From positions 315,638-379,637 of the forward strand of contig NZ_JAUFPL010000032.1 of assembly GCF_030409215.1 (NCBI RefSeq): 64,000 nt of DNA, in the 5' to 3' direction. A program made the position numbers and the translations under genes. This stretch comes from Halomonas ramblicola (GTDB lineage Bacteria > Pseudomonadota > Gammaproteobacteria > Pseudomonadales > Halomonadaceae). Shown here piece after piece: positions 17,925-25,956 of the stretch (positions are counted from its first letter, which is position 1; each line of letters opens with the position of its first letter). The notes beneath the pieces were generated by a model that worked only from the letters and a program-made list of their open reading frames with translations, did no database searches and was not told the DNA's origin.

Positions 17925-18959
17925 TCACTCGAAAACGTCACCGTCGTTGGCCAGTGCGAAGTTGCCCTCATAGGCATCCGTCATCTCCTGGATCAGTGTA
18001 TCCTCCGGGGCGCCCAGGAAGAGGGGATGGATCATCACCAGCAACTCGGGATCGATCTCCTCGGCGATGTCGGCGAGCTGCCGGGTCGTGGTATGGGCAT
18101 CCAGCATGTAGCCCTGCCACTCCTGGGGCAGGGTTGCCAGGCCGGTCGTCGACATAACCTCGTGGAGCAGGATGTCGGCACCCTGGGCATGCTCGATCAG
18201 GTTGGGGGTCGGGCGGGTATCGCCGGAGATGACGATGGTCATGTCCGGGGCCTCGATGCGGTAGCCGAAGGCTTCGCCCGCCTCCCAGGTGCCGTGATCC
18301 ACGTCGAAGGCGGTAATCGTCACATAGCGGTCCCGGTAGACGACGCCCGGCTCCGAGGCGAGCTCCTCGACGATGCCCGTATAGGGTGCCTCCTTGCCGA
18401 TCGGCAGGCTGCCCAGGCGGTGCCGTATATCGGGTTGATATGCTTCAATCGCCCCCTCTGCGACTGTTCGGGTACCGGGAGGCCCCCAGATTCGCACTGG
18501 GTGATTACGCTCGAGCACCCAGCCACGCAGCAATAGTTCCGGAATTCCCAATATATGATCGCTGTCCAGGTGCGTAAGAAAGAGTTTATCCAAGTAGGTG
18601 GGTAGAACGGTGCCAGGGTATTTCGAAGTGTCAGGAAATATCCCACCCCCATCATCACCGAACTTTCCCAGGACTTCCATGAAGCCGGCGCCGGCGTCGA
18701 ACAGATAGACCTGCTCGCGGTCGACGATGACGGCCGTCGAGGTGCCGCTGCGACCCTCGACGATATCGGGGGTGCCGGTACCCAGGGTGACCACGCGAGT
18801 CGGGGCGCTGAGGTCGTCGGCCGAGACCCGGTCAGCGGGTGCCGTCGTAGAGGACTGATCGCCCGCCGCGGCGACATGGCCTGTCGACAGCGCCAGGGTG
18901 ACGAGCGAGGTGGTGGCGAGGGGCAGGAGGCGTGAGGAAAGCAATGCACGGAGCCGCAT
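17925..18959 (-). CDS. Exported metallo-beta-lactamase-fold hydrolase
   Basis: A 344-residue protein with an N-terminal Sec signal (LLPLATTSLVTLALSTGHVAAAG, cleavage near residue 32) and a tRNase Z/arylsulfatase-like MBL fold. The usual HxHxDH metal motif appears as HLDSDH (residues near 133), with Asp for the second His. Later metal positions look kept (ISGDTRP and IHP). It acts in the periplasm or outside. Its promoter has two FeaR-like direct repeats (19037-19063), which ties it to the aromatic-amine genes. Its substrate is unknown; ester, sulfate-ester or lactone cleavage are all possible. Confidence 0.8.
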   Translation of the reverse strand: MRLRALLSSRLLPLATTSLVTLALSTGHVAAAGDQSSTTAPADRVSADDLSAPTRVVTLGTGTPDIVEGRSGTSTAVIVDREQVYLFDAGAGFMEVLGKFGDDGGGIFPDTSKYPGTVLPTYLDKLFLTHLDSDHILGIPELLLRGWVLERNHPVRIWGPPGTRTVAEGAIEAYQPDIRHRLGSLPIGKEAPYTGIVEELASEPGVVYRDRYVTITAFDVDHGTWEAGEAFGYRIEAPDMTIVISGDTRPTPNLIEHAQGADILLHEVMSTTGLATLPQEWQGYMLDAHTTTRQLADIAEEIDPELLVMIHPLFLGAPEDTLIQEMTDAYEGNFALANDGDVFE

Positions 18960-19025
18960 GGGGGAACCTTTCTGGTTGTTGGTTTATGGATCTTGTCAGT
19001 GAATGCCCTGCAGCGGGCCGTTGTC

Positions 19026-19063
19026 TTGTTTCAGCTTGCCAACGGGATTGACCCAGCATGCCA
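19026..19063 (-). promoter_or_regulatory. FeaR-like direct repeats upstream of the MBL gene
   Basis: Read on the minus strand there are two copies of TGGCA-N8-CAA (TGGCA at 19063-19059 and 19041-19037), 22 bp apart. The nearer copy ends about 67 bp from the ATG. The same form occurs at the porin and amine oxidase promoters, and in degenerate form at feaB. This is close to the TGNCA-N8-AAA motif I recall for FeaR in E. coli. Confidence 0.65.
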
Positions 19064-19156
19064 GCCGAGGTCGCAGGCTCGACGATCCATCCGGGGCAGA
19101 ATAGTCCTCGACCCATGCCAAAGGGGGATGGCCAGACGCGAGAGGGGGTAGTCATA

Positions 19157-19176
19157 ATGGTTGCATCAACAACCAT
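19157..19176. promoter_or_regulatory. Inverted repeat upstream of the first feaR-like gene
   Basis: ATGGTTG-N6-CAACCAT lies 23 bp before the chosen start of the FeaR-like gene. It could be an autoregulatory site or a leader hairpin. If translation began at the alternative ATG at 19157 the repeat would be coding, which argues mildly against that start. Confidence 0.35.
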
Positions 19177-19198
19177 AATCACTCGAGCGGAGAAGCCC

Positions 19199-20140
19199 AT
19201 GCTCCCTTCACACGCTTCCCAGCCGGCGTTCGATTCCTGGCTGTCGTCCCTGCGCCGTGTCTGTGGCAGTTTTGACTCCCAGCCCCCGGAGCGCAACGTC
19301 CCCTTCCACGGCGAGGTTGGCTCCCTGACGACCTGTGGCCTCGAAGTGGCAGAAATCCGCACCAATGCGAGCTGGATCGCTCGGCGCCGGCGGGATGTCG
19401 AGCACGATGACGATCGCTATTGCTTCCTGATCGTGCAGCGTCGTGGGCGGGCCGGTATTCGCCAGCAGGGGCTCGACCTCGAGTTGCACCCCGGCGAGAT
19501 GGCGCTGGTGGATTCGGCGCGAGCCTGCGAGATCCTGCCCCGCGGGTTGATCGAGCATGCCTCCTTCCATATGCCGCGGGCGGAGCTGGCGGCCCGTCTC
19601 CCCCGGCGGGAGGTGCCCTTCGGCAAGCTCTCGACCGCAGGCCCCGGCGGGCAACTGCTGCAGCTAATGGTCAACCGCATCGTCTCCCGGCAACTGGTCG
19701 GGGATACCGCCCACACCGAGGGGGAAGGGATCAGCGAGGCGCTGATCGCCCTGCTCGTGCCCTTGACCCAGGGGCTGGGCCAGGAACGGAGCCCGGAAGC
19801 GGCCCTCGACCTGCTCTATCAGGGCGCCTGCCAGTTGATCGACCAGCAGCTCCAGGATCCCGACCTGACCCCGGCCTCGCTGGCCGAGCGGCTGAACGTC
19901 TCGCTGCGCCAGCTCTACCGCCTGTTCGAGGCCCACGACGATACCGTGTGTCGCCATATCCAGCGCCGTCGGTTACAGAGCTGCGCCGAGATCCTCGCCA
20001 GCCCCGGCCAGGCGCATTGCTCCATCACCGAGATCGCCTATCGCTGGGGCTTCACCGATTCGGCGCATTTCAGTCGTGTCTTCAAGAAGGCCTATGGCGA
20101 AGCGCCGCGGGACTATCGTCGTCGTCACTGCCTGCACTGA
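19199..20140 (+). CDS. FeaR-like AraC-family regulator, copy 1
   Basis: The ATG at 19199 is chosen because CGGAGAAG lies just upstream and it gives 313 residues, close to E. coli FeaR (301). The N-terminal region matches FeaR (FDSWLSSLRRVCGSF, then MALVDSARACEI). The C-terminal AraC domain at about 215-310 is complete (LAERLNVSLRQLYRLFEAHDD ... EIAYRWGFTDSAHFSRVFKKAYGEAPRDYRR). FeaR activates phenylethylamine and tyramine oxidation genes. This gene is divergent from the MBL gene and convergent with the FeaB-like dehydrogenase gene. A second FeaR-like regulator lies at 23658. Confidence 0.87.
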   Translation: MLPSHASQPAFDSWLSSLRRVCGSFDSQPPERNVPFHGEVGSLTTCGLEVAEIRTNASWIARRRRDVEHDDDRYCFLIVQRRGRAGIRQQGLDLELHPGEMALVDSARACEILPRGLIEHASFHMPRAELAARLPRREVPFGKLSTAGPGGQLLQLMVNRIVSRQLVGDTAHTEGEGISEALIALLVPLTQGLGQERSPEAALDLLYQGACQLIDQQLQDPDLTPASLAERLNVSLRQLYRLFEAHDDTVCRHIQRRRLQSCAEILASPGQAHCSITEIAYRWGFTDSAHFSRVFKKAYGEAPRDYRRRHCLH

Positions 20141-20160
20141 GGCCCACTTCCAGGACGCCG

Positions 20161-20189
20161 AAAAAGGCGCCTGATCATGGACCAGGCGC
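20161..20189 (-). terminator. Intrinsic terminator of the feaB-like gene
   Basis: On the minus strand a GCGCCTG/CAGGCGC stem with a 9-base loop is followed by five T residues, 17 bp after the dehydrogenase stop codon. It lies in the 65-bp gap between the convergent feaR-like and feaB-like genes. Confidence 0.75.
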
Positions 20190-20205
20190 AAGGACGGAGA
20201 GAACG

Positions 20206-21699
20206 TCAGTAGGCGATACACACCGACTTGAGCTCGGTGCAGGCTTCTACCGCCTCGCGACCGAACTCGCGGCCGATGCCGGACTGCTTGACGCCACCGA
20301 AGGGTAGACTGGCGTCCAGGGTCACGTGGGTGTTGACCCACACCGTGCCCGCCTCGATGCGCGGGATCAGGCGCATGGCCTGGCTCAGGTCGTTGGTCCA
20401 CAGGCTGGCGGCCAGGCCCAGGTCGCTGTCGTTGACCATGGCCAGCCCCTCCACGACGTCGTCGAAGGGAATCACCGACAGCACCGGCCCGAAGACCTCT
20501 TCCCGGGCCACGGTCATCTGCTGGGTGACCCCGCTGAGTACCACCGGCGAGACGTAGAAGCCTTGCTCAGGAACGGCGGCACCGCGTAGCACCCTGGCAC
20601 CTTCCTTCTCGGCTTGCTCGATATGGGCCAGTACGCTGCGCTGATGGCGCTGCGAGACCAGCGGATTGACGGTGGCCCCGGCATCCAGCCCGGGGCCGGC
20701 CTTCATACCCTGGATGGCTTGATGCAGGCGCTCGCAAAAAGCGTCGTGAAGAGAGCGATGCACGTAGAAGCGTGAAGCGGCGGCACACACCTGGCCTTGA
20801 TTGAGCAGCCCCGCCATCAATGCCCCGTTCACTGCCTTGTCCAGGTCGGCGTCGGCCAGCACCAGCATGGGGTTCTTGCCGCCCAGCTCCAGGGAGAAGC
20901 GGGCCATGTGGTCGACGGCGGCATGGCCGATCTGCTTGCCCACCGCGGTGCTGCCGGTAAATGTCACCTTGCGGATATCGGGATGCTCGGCCAGGCGCTG
21001 GCCGGCGATGGAGCCGGCGCCCACCACCACGTTGAAGGTGCCGGCCGGCACGCCTGCCTCAATCGCCATCTCCGCTAGGCGCAGCGCGGTCAGCGGGGTC
21101 TCGGTGGAGGGCTTGATGACGATGGAACAGCCCGCCGCCAACGCCGGGATCACCTTCCACAGCGCGATCATCATGGGGAAGTTCCAAGGCACGATGCCGG
21201 CGACCACCCCGATTGGCTGGCGCAGGGTATAAGCATGAAAGTCGGCGTTCTCCGGCACGCCGATGGAGACCTCGGTGGTATGGCCTTCGAGCTTGGTGGT
21301 CCAGCCCGCGGTGTAGCGCATGAAGTCCACGGAGAAACCCACGTCGATCATCTGCGCAATATTGATCGACTTGCCCTGGTTGAGGCTCTCGAGCTGGGCG
21401 AGTTCCTCGCCGCTCTGCTCCACCAGATCGGCGAAACGCAGCAGAATGCGCTCGCGCTGGGCCGGCGACAGGCCACGCCAGTCGCCGTCATCGAAGCGCT
21501 GCTTGGCCACGGTCACGGCACGGTCGACGGTGGCTTCGTCGGCCAGGCCTAGGCGGGTCAGCGGTGTGGCGCTGGCGGGGTCGAAGACCTCGGCGTGGCG
21601 GCCGCTACCGGGAATGTGTTCGCCGTCGATGAAGGAGCCTGAGGCCCGCGAGAGGAAGGCCTCCACTTCGGGAAGCCGTGAGATCATGGAATCGGTCAT
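20206..21699 (-). CDS. feaB: Phenylacetaldehyde dehydrogenase, FeaB-like
   Basis: A 497-residue NAD-dependent aldehyde dehydrogenase that would oxidise arylacetaldehydes to arylacetates. It matches FeaB along its length: RERILLRFADLVEQSGEELAQLESLNQGKSI, the VAGIVPWNFPMMIALWKV cofactor stretch, the FTGSTAVGK loop, ELGGKNPM with the catalytic Glu, and the catalytic Cys in NQGQVCAAASRFYVH. It ends SVCIAY, like E. coli SVCVRY. It is flanked by two FeaR-like regulators and shares a strand with the porin and amine oxidase. A degenerate pair of FeaR-like repeats lies at 21792-21827. The arylacetaldehyde substrate is inferred from similarity and context. Confidence 0.92.
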   Translation of the reverse strand: MTDSMISRLPEVEAFLSRASGSFIDGEHIPGSGRHAEVFDPASATPLTRLGLADEATVDRAVTVAKQRFDDGDWRGLSPAQRERILLRFADLVEQSGEELAQLESLNQGKSINIAQMIDVGFSVDFMRYTAGWTTKLEGHTTEVSIGVPENADFHAYTLRQPIGVVAGIVPWNFPMMIALWKVIPALAAGCSIVIKPSTETPLTALRLAEMAIEAGVPAGTFNVVVGAGSIAGQRLAEHPDIRKVTFTGSTAVGKQIGHAAVDHMARFSLELGGKNPMLVLADADLDKAVNGALMAGLLNQGQVCAAASRFYVHRSLHDAFCERLHQAIQGMKAGPGLDAGATVNPLVSQRHQRSVLAHIEQAEKEGARVLRGAAVPEQGFYVSPVVLSGVTQQMTVAREEVFGPVLSVIPFDDVVEGLAMVNDSDLGLAASLWTNDLSQAMRLIPRIEAGTVWVNTHVTLDASLPFGGVKQSGIGREFGREAVEACTELKSVCIAY

Positions 21700-21791
21700 T
21701 GTGTGCGCCTCTTGTCAGGGTACAGCGGCCTCGACGGCCGGTAGCCGGTTATGCCTGGTTATGAAGCTAGCAGCCCTTCAGGGCCATGGCT

Positions 21792-21830
21792 TGTCCCTGG
21801 GTGCCGTGGAGATGACTCCACCTGCCAGGG
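21792..21830 (-). promoter_or_regulatory. Degenerate FeaR-like repeats and hairpin upstream of feaB
   Basis: On the minus strand lie TGGCA-GGTGGAGT-CAT and CGGCA-CCCAGGGA-CAA, 21 bp apart, each one base from TGGCA-N8-CAA. The same bases form a hairpin (CCCTGG/CCAGGG plus TGGAG/CTCCA, 21795-21830). The first function is supported by the matching spacing at three other promoters; the hairpin may be coincidental. Confidence 0.5.
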
Positions 21831-21876
21831 ACTCCAGGAGGCTGCAGTGCCCTGGTTCACTTGATGAATTCGACGA

Positions 21877-23223
21877 TTAGAAGAAGACTCCGAGGATAAA
21901 CTGGGCATGCAGGCTTGTGCCGTCCCCGCCCAACTGGGTGCCACCCTCGGCGGCCGAGCGATCCGGGTCATACCAGCCCACCAGGGGTGAGACATAGAGC
22001 CATTCGGTGGGCATCCACTCGGCATACAGGTTCAGCTCGCGGCCGCCCATGTCGGGCCGATGGGTGGTATCGCGGCTATCGAAATCGAAGTACAGGGCCC
22101 CCAGGCTCAGCTGCTCGCTGGGCTGGGCGCGCAGGGCGAGATGCCAGACGTCGGCATTGGTGTTGAAGGGGCCGGCATAACTGCCAGCGACTTCCCCCTG
22201 GAACCAAGTGCCATAGCCTGCGGTGTTGCCATAGAAGAGGGGGTCCCACTCCTCCGAGAAGCGGGTGAAGCGCAGCGCCACCTCCGGCTGCCAAGGCACC
22301 TCTTTGAAAGCATAGGAGGGTTCCAGGTACCAGGCGTTCTCCTGGGTTGTCTTGTCCTGGTGGGCGTATTCGCCACGCAGTGACAGGGCGTCGCCGAGTG
22401 ACTGCTCGACGCGCAGGCTAAAGGTATCCATCCCGTCACGCTCAAGTTGCGTAGACGTGGCGAATCGCTCCTCCACGTCCAGCCCCCTGAGGTAGAGGAG
22501 TTCCACGAGGCCACCGGTATGGCGCCGCTGTACGGCCAGAGCGCCGAACTCTGTCTCGGCCTGGGCGGCGTTGTCGGAGGCGATCCATGCCAGCTGGTGC
22601 GTCCAGGTGTCGTTGGAGGCCTTGATCGAGGCGGTCTTGTCGAAGGCCTCGCGACCGGCGAGATAATAGGCCCCGCCACGGTCGAAGTCATCGCCGAGGG
22701 TGTCGCCGAAGCTGAGTCCGTCGCTGGCGACGAGGAAACCATTGCCGAAGGTAATCACCTGGCGACCCGCCGAGGCGTCTAGGCTCCAGGACGCATTGCC
22801 CAACCGAACCCGATCGTGACGATAGCCCAGGTAGGCGTCCTCGATGTCGACGTCTTCTTCGCCTCCGGTGGCAAAGCCGCCGGCATCGCCATCGCCACGC
22901 GTAAAGGTTCCCATGACACTGAGCTGACCGTAGAGGCCGCCATCGTCGAAGGTCCGCGGGGCGAGTTCGAGCCCCAGCTCGGCGAAGCCTTCCTGCCAGC
23001 GGTGGCCTTCGTCTCGCCTGTTGCCGAAGAGATCGTAGCCGCTTTCGCTATAGAGGGACGCGGCTACCGCTGCGACATTCAGATTGATGGTGGAGTCGCC
23101 GACCTGCTCCACCTCGAGCGCCATGGCACTGATCGGCAGGCCGAAGGTGGCAGCCGCCATGCCTCCCGACACCATGACACTCGAGAATCTCAGGAAAACG
23201 CGACGCTTCAATTTTCTGGACAT
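21877..23223 (-). CDS. Outer-membrane porin-like beta-barrel with Tat-like signal
   Basis: A 448-residue predicted outer-membrane barrel: alternating amphipathic strands rich in Tyr, Trp and Gly, ending in Phe-Phe (GVFF), like alginate-export/long porin families. The N-terminus is odd: KRRVFLRFSS followed by a hydrophobic stretch and ALA-type cleavage near residue 36. It resembles a twin-arginine signal and matches the signal peptide of the amine oxidase at 27383 in both protein and DNA. Barrels are normally exported unfolded by Sec, so a Tat route would be unusual. It probably admits an aromatic amine or related compound. It lies upstream of feaB on the same strand and shares a promoter layout with the oxidase. 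Confidence 0.75.
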   Translation of the reverse strand: MSRKLKRRVFLRFSSVMVSGGMAAATFGLPISAMALEVEQVGDSTINLNVAAVAASLYSESGYDLFGNRRDEGHRWQEGFAELGLELAPRTFDDGGLYGQLSVMGTFTRGDGDAGGFATGGEEDVDIEDAYLGYRHDRVRLGNASWSLDASAGRQVITFGNGFLVASDGLSFGDTLGDDFDRGGAYYLAGREAFDKTASIKASNDTWTHQLAWIASDNAAQAETEFGALAVQRRHTGGLVELLYLRGLDVEERFATSTQLERDGMDTFSLRVEQSLGDALSLRGEYAHQDKTTQENAWYLEPSYAFKEVPWQPEVALRFTRFSEEWDPLFYGNTAGYGTWFQGEVAGSYAGPFNTNADVWHLALRAQPSEQLSLGALYFDFDSRDTTHRPDMGGRELNLYAEWMPTEWLYVSPLVGWYDPDRSAAEGGTQLGGDGTSLHAQFILGVFF

Positions 23224-23307
23224 AGGGAGCTCTGCTCAGGAGGTTGTCGTTGTGATATGGGCATTCAGCCCTTGTCACGAGACTATCAAGCTCCGAATTG
23301 AAGCCGC

Positions 23308-23376
23308 TTGTATCGATCTGCCAAAATGTTGTCTCTCGTTGCCAAGATATTTTTTTATCGGTATTTCAATGCATTG
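23308..23376 (-). promoter_or_regulatory. FeaR-like promoter module of the porin gene
   Basis: On the minus strand are two TGGCA-N8-CAA repeats 21 bp apart (TGGCA at 23344-23340 and 23323-23319), with CAATGCATTG (23367-23376) 27 bp upstream of the first. The amine oxidase promoter has the same parts at the same spacing, and the distance to the start codon is also similar (96 against 93 bp). The rest of the 434-bp gap to the divergent feaR-like gene shows only one further single site, TGGCA-N8-CAT at 23516. Confidence 0.7.
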
Positions 23377-23657
23377 GGCCGCGTCATCCCGTCTCTTGAT
23401 ATAGGGAGGGCGCTGCCTTGGGCGTGGGACTGGAGTCGATAGGGGAAGGCGGATCGTCTTCGACGTAAGTCGCATGGTGTCTTCCTTGTGGTTATGCCGC
23501 TCCCATGTAATAAGATGGCAACGTGTGTCATGCTCCTGCCTACCAGTGATCCGTATGGCCAGGTGTCAGGGACTTCCCATGTCGGGCCGTTGCCATCATC
23601 CGGCGCCCTTCCGCCATGATCTCAAGGCAGTTGCGATATCGAGTATCGAGGTTGACC

Positions 23658-24581
23658 ATGCAAGTACTTGATCGGGGACCACAAGAAGAATGCTTCGAAA
23701 GCTGGCTCGGTGGGGTCAACGATATCTGTGGACCCTTCGCCGCCCGGGCCTTGGGCCGGCAGTTCGATGGCAGTATTCAGCGTATCGAGAGTTCGCTGGA
23801 GCTTGCCACGGTCAGTGCGTCTCATGTGCATGCGTATCGCACCGACAGGGAGCTGAGCGGTTGTGACGGCAAGCCCTACTTTTATGTCTTCCAGGCTCAG
23901 GGATGTGCCGACATGGAGCAAGGTGAGAACAGGGCCGCCATGTCGCCTGGCGATATCGTCCTGATCGATTCTACTCGACCATGCAACTTCTATTACGATG
24001 GTTTATCGAGCCAAATGTCCGTTATTGTGCCCCGAGAGTTGGTGGATCCACATCTGAGGGTTCCTCGCACGGCCTGTGGCACCAAGGTGCCAGCCGGCTC
24101 GATTGTTGCCAGCATGGCCAACAGACTCCTGCAAGAAGCCATCAAGCATCAGGACCTCAGCCACGGTGAAGGTGAGGCGATACTCGAGTCGATCGTCACC
24201 TTGATGCGGCCGATGCTGACCGGGCGGTATTCCGAGAACGATCAACATGATCGTGTCCTCGACAGGGCCATGATCTACATTGACCGCCATATCGGTGACT
24301 CATCCTTGAGTTCCGAGCAGATTGCCAAGGAGGTCGGCACCTCACCCCGGACGTTGTATCGGGCATTTGCCGGGCATGGCCATACGGTCGCGCAATATAT
24401 TCGCGATAGGCGGTTGGAACTGTTCGCTTCGAGGATTCGGCAATCGTCCGGGAAAGTGCGACTCGCTATCATCGGCAGTGAGCTGGGTTTCTCCGACCCG
24501 AGCCATCTCTCGACGGCCTTCAAGGCCAAGTTTGGTATGCCGCCTCGTGAATATTTGCGCCAGTTCCATGAATACCACTGA
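23658..24581 (+). CDS. FeaR-like AraC-family regulator, copy 2
   Basis: The ATG at 23658 is chosen because CGAGG lies 7-11 bases upstream; it gives 307 residues, near FeaR length. The N-terminal sensor matches FeaR (FESWLGGVNDICGPF, then GDIVLIDSTRPCNFYYDG and MSVIVPRELVD). The AraC domain covers about 210-305 (IAKEVGTSPRTLYRAFAGHGHTVAQYI ... ELGFSDPSHLSTAFKAKFGMPPREYL). It is divergent from the porin. Base composition is less GC-rich than the housekeeping genes, which hints at acquisition. Having two FeaR-like regulators in one locus suggests two inducers or a hierarchy; which one binds the TGGCA repeats is not known. Confidence 0.88.
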   Translation: MQVLDRGPQEECFESWLGGVNDICGPFAARALGRQFDGSIQRIESSLELATVSASHVHAYRTDRELSGCDGKPYFYVFQAQGCADMEQGENRAAMSPGDIVLIDSTRPCNFYYDGLSSQMSVIVPRELVDPHLRVPRTACGTKVPAGSIVASMANRLLQEAIKHQDLSHGEGEAILESIVTLMRPMLTGRYSENDQHDRVLDRAMIYIDRHIGDSSLSSEQIAKEVGTSPRTLYRAFAGHGHTVAQYIRDRRLELFASRIRQSSGKVRLAIIGSELGFSDPSHLSTAFKAKFGMPPREYLRQFHEYH

Positions 24582-24640
24582 GTTGAGCTTTGTCATTCTC
24601 ATCATTGAAATGAGACTGAGCGGCCTAAGGTGACCTGTAA

Positions 24641-24682
24641 GACAATCACAGGGCCGATGGTGGCATCGGCCCTTCGATTGTC
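24641..24682. terminator. Bidirectional hairpin between feaR copy 2 and cupin
   Basis: A GGGCCGATG/CATCGGCCC stem with a 4-base loop is extended by an outer GACAATC/GATTGTC pair. It sits between convergent genes, 59 bp after the regulator stop and 16 bp after the cupin stop, and can end both transcripts. Confidence 0.7.
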
Positions 24683-24698
24683 GTCAGTCCCTCTCGTG

Positions 24699-25064
24699 TC
24701 AAGACTGCGTAACAGCAGCGAAGTGCTTGATAAAGGTGTCGCTTTTTACGTCCCAGGTGATAGGCGTGCCTTGCTTGACGAACCAGGAGTCACCCACATG
24801 GTATTCGAGGGATTCTCCTGTGAGCTCATTGGTCAGCACTACCGTTCCCTCGACAACCGTGGCATGTTCACTGAAGGGATAGACGACTCGATACTTGCCC
24901 CCGGTACAACCAAAGACTCCGCAGCTGAGTGGGTCGCCGATATTGCCTTCCAGCATCTTGCTCGATGCCTGTGGGTCGCCCTCCAGTACCTCGGCGCCCA
25001 TGTTGGCGACGCTGCCGATGCTTTCCAGATCACTATAGCCCTGCTTCAGTTTGAGAGGGATCAT
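24699..25064 (-). CDS. Small cupin-domain protein (DUF861-like)
   Basis: The start at 25064 has AGGAG 8 bases upstream; 121 residues. The core GNIGDPLSCGVFGCTGGKYRVVYPFSEHATVVEGTVVLTNELTGESLEYHVGDSWFVKQGTPITWDV is a single cupin barrel of the Cupin_3/DUF861 type, a group that includes small proteins of unknown function near amine-oxidising enzymes. One His (in SEHATV) and a Glu are kept as possible metal ligands. No signal peptide is seen. It is the last gene of the oxidase-cytochrome c run. Its job is unknown: product binding, isomerisation and regulation are all possible. Confidence 0.75.
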   Translation of the reverse strand: MIPLKLKQGYSDLESIGSVANMGAEVLEGDPQASSKMLEGNIGDPLSCGVFGCTGGKYRVVYPFSEHATVVEGTVVLTNELTGESLEYHVGDSWFVKQGTPITWDVKSDTFIKHFAAVTQS

Positions 25065-25086
25065 ATCGTTGCTCCTGTGTTCCCTA

Positions 25087-25539
25087 TTACTCACCGATCT
25101 CGCCGGTGGCATACATGTCGGCCATCACCTTCCAGTCTCCGTCATGCTGTTCCCAGACCATCAGGCTCTTCATGACGAAGTCCTCGCCTTCGGTTGGGGT
25201 GACATACCAGTTCACCCAGCTGATGACACCGTTCTCGCCGACAGGGCTAGCCTGGACCATGGTCAGTTCGGCGGCGTTGCTGGTATCCACGAGATACTTG
25301 ACGAGATCGGTCAGTGACTCCATCCCGGTATAGACGTCAGGCGTGTCCTCACCGGTGATCCATGTCTCCTCGACATAGAGAGACTGGGCGATGCCCTCGT
25401 AGTCTCCCTCGCTCCACATCGACTCGACGGCATCGAGCTTGTTCTCGATCGCTTTCCTGTCGTCCTCCGATACGCCCACTTCGTTGGCATTCGTCGATGC
25501 GATGAAGAGGGAAAACAGCAGTGGCAGCACTTTCTTCAT
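25087..25539 (-). CDS. Exported SnoaL/DUF4440-like protein
   Basis: A 150-residue protein with a short signal peptide (KKVLPLLFSLFIASTNA, cleavage near residue 19) and a nuclear-transport-factor-2-like fold of the SnoaL/DUF4440 type (VESMWSEGDYEGIAQSLYVEETWITGEDTPDVYTGMESL, later VMKSLMVWEQHDGDWKVMADMY). It would be periplasmic, the same compartment as the oxidase and cytochrome c whose genes precede it by 16 bp. Such folds bind small ligands or catalyse simple reactions; nothing fixes the activity here. Confidence 0.75.
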   Translation of the reverse strand: MKKVLPLLFSLFIASTNANEVGVSEDDRKAIENKLDAVESMWSEGDYEGIAQSLYVEETWITGEDTPDVYTGMESLTDLVKYLVDTSNAAELTMVQASPVGENGVISWVNWYVTPTEGEDFVMKSLMVWEQHDGDWKVMADMYATGEIGE

Positions 25540-25554
25540 GAAATTGGCTCCTTT

Positions 25555-25956
25555 TTAGCGAAGTTGTTCGGCAGATTGTTCCAGGTAACAGATCACCGCA
25601 TTGCGCTGTGCTTCGTTCTTCATGCCGCCGTAGGCCATCATGGTGCCGGGTGCATATTCCATCGGGCTGGCCAAGAACTTGCTCAACTCTTCAGGGGTCC
25701 ATTTGGTGTCGAGTTCTTCCAAGGCCACCGAGTAGGTGAAGCCCCGTGCGGTGCCTGCATCGCTACCGACGACTCCGTAGAGGTTGGGCCCGACGGCATG
25801 GGTTTCACTGGCACCATTGGTGTGACAGGTGCTACAGGTAGAGAAGGCCTGCTTGCCTAGATCGAGGTCGCAGTCACTGGAGGCGAATACAGTCGAAACA
25901 ATCCCCAATGAGCAAGACAAGCCCAGCAGCCAGCAGGCAGCCTTCAAGGTCTTCAT
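25555..25956 (-). CDS. Periplasmic class I cytochrome c, coupled to amine oxidase
   Basis: A 133-residue protein with a Sec signal (cleavage near residue 26), one haem site CSTCH at 41-45, and the usual C-terminal Met ligand at about 106-107 (APGTMMAYGG). This is the layout of small soluble class I cytochromes c. The start codon overlaps the stop of the amine oxidase gene as ATGA, so the two are translated together. In nicotine oxidoreductase NicA2 of Pseudomonas putida the flavoenzyme passes electrons to a neighbouring cytochrome c, CycN. By analogy this protein is the inferred acceptor for the oxidase. The pairing is inference; the haem site and overlap are seen directly. Confidence 0.9.
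   Translation of the reverse strand: MKTLKAACWLLGLSCSLGIVSTVFASSDCDLDLGKQAFSTCSTCHTNGASETHAVGPNLYGVVGSDAGTARGFTYSVALEELDTKWTPEELSKFLASPMEYAPGTMMAYGGMKNEAQRNAVICYLEQSAEQLR

Noticed and set aside
21795..21830. The porin-feaB hairpin as an intrinsic terminator
   Set aside because: It has no T-tract, an internal loop, and coincides with the degenerate FeaR-like repeats, which explain the sequence better.
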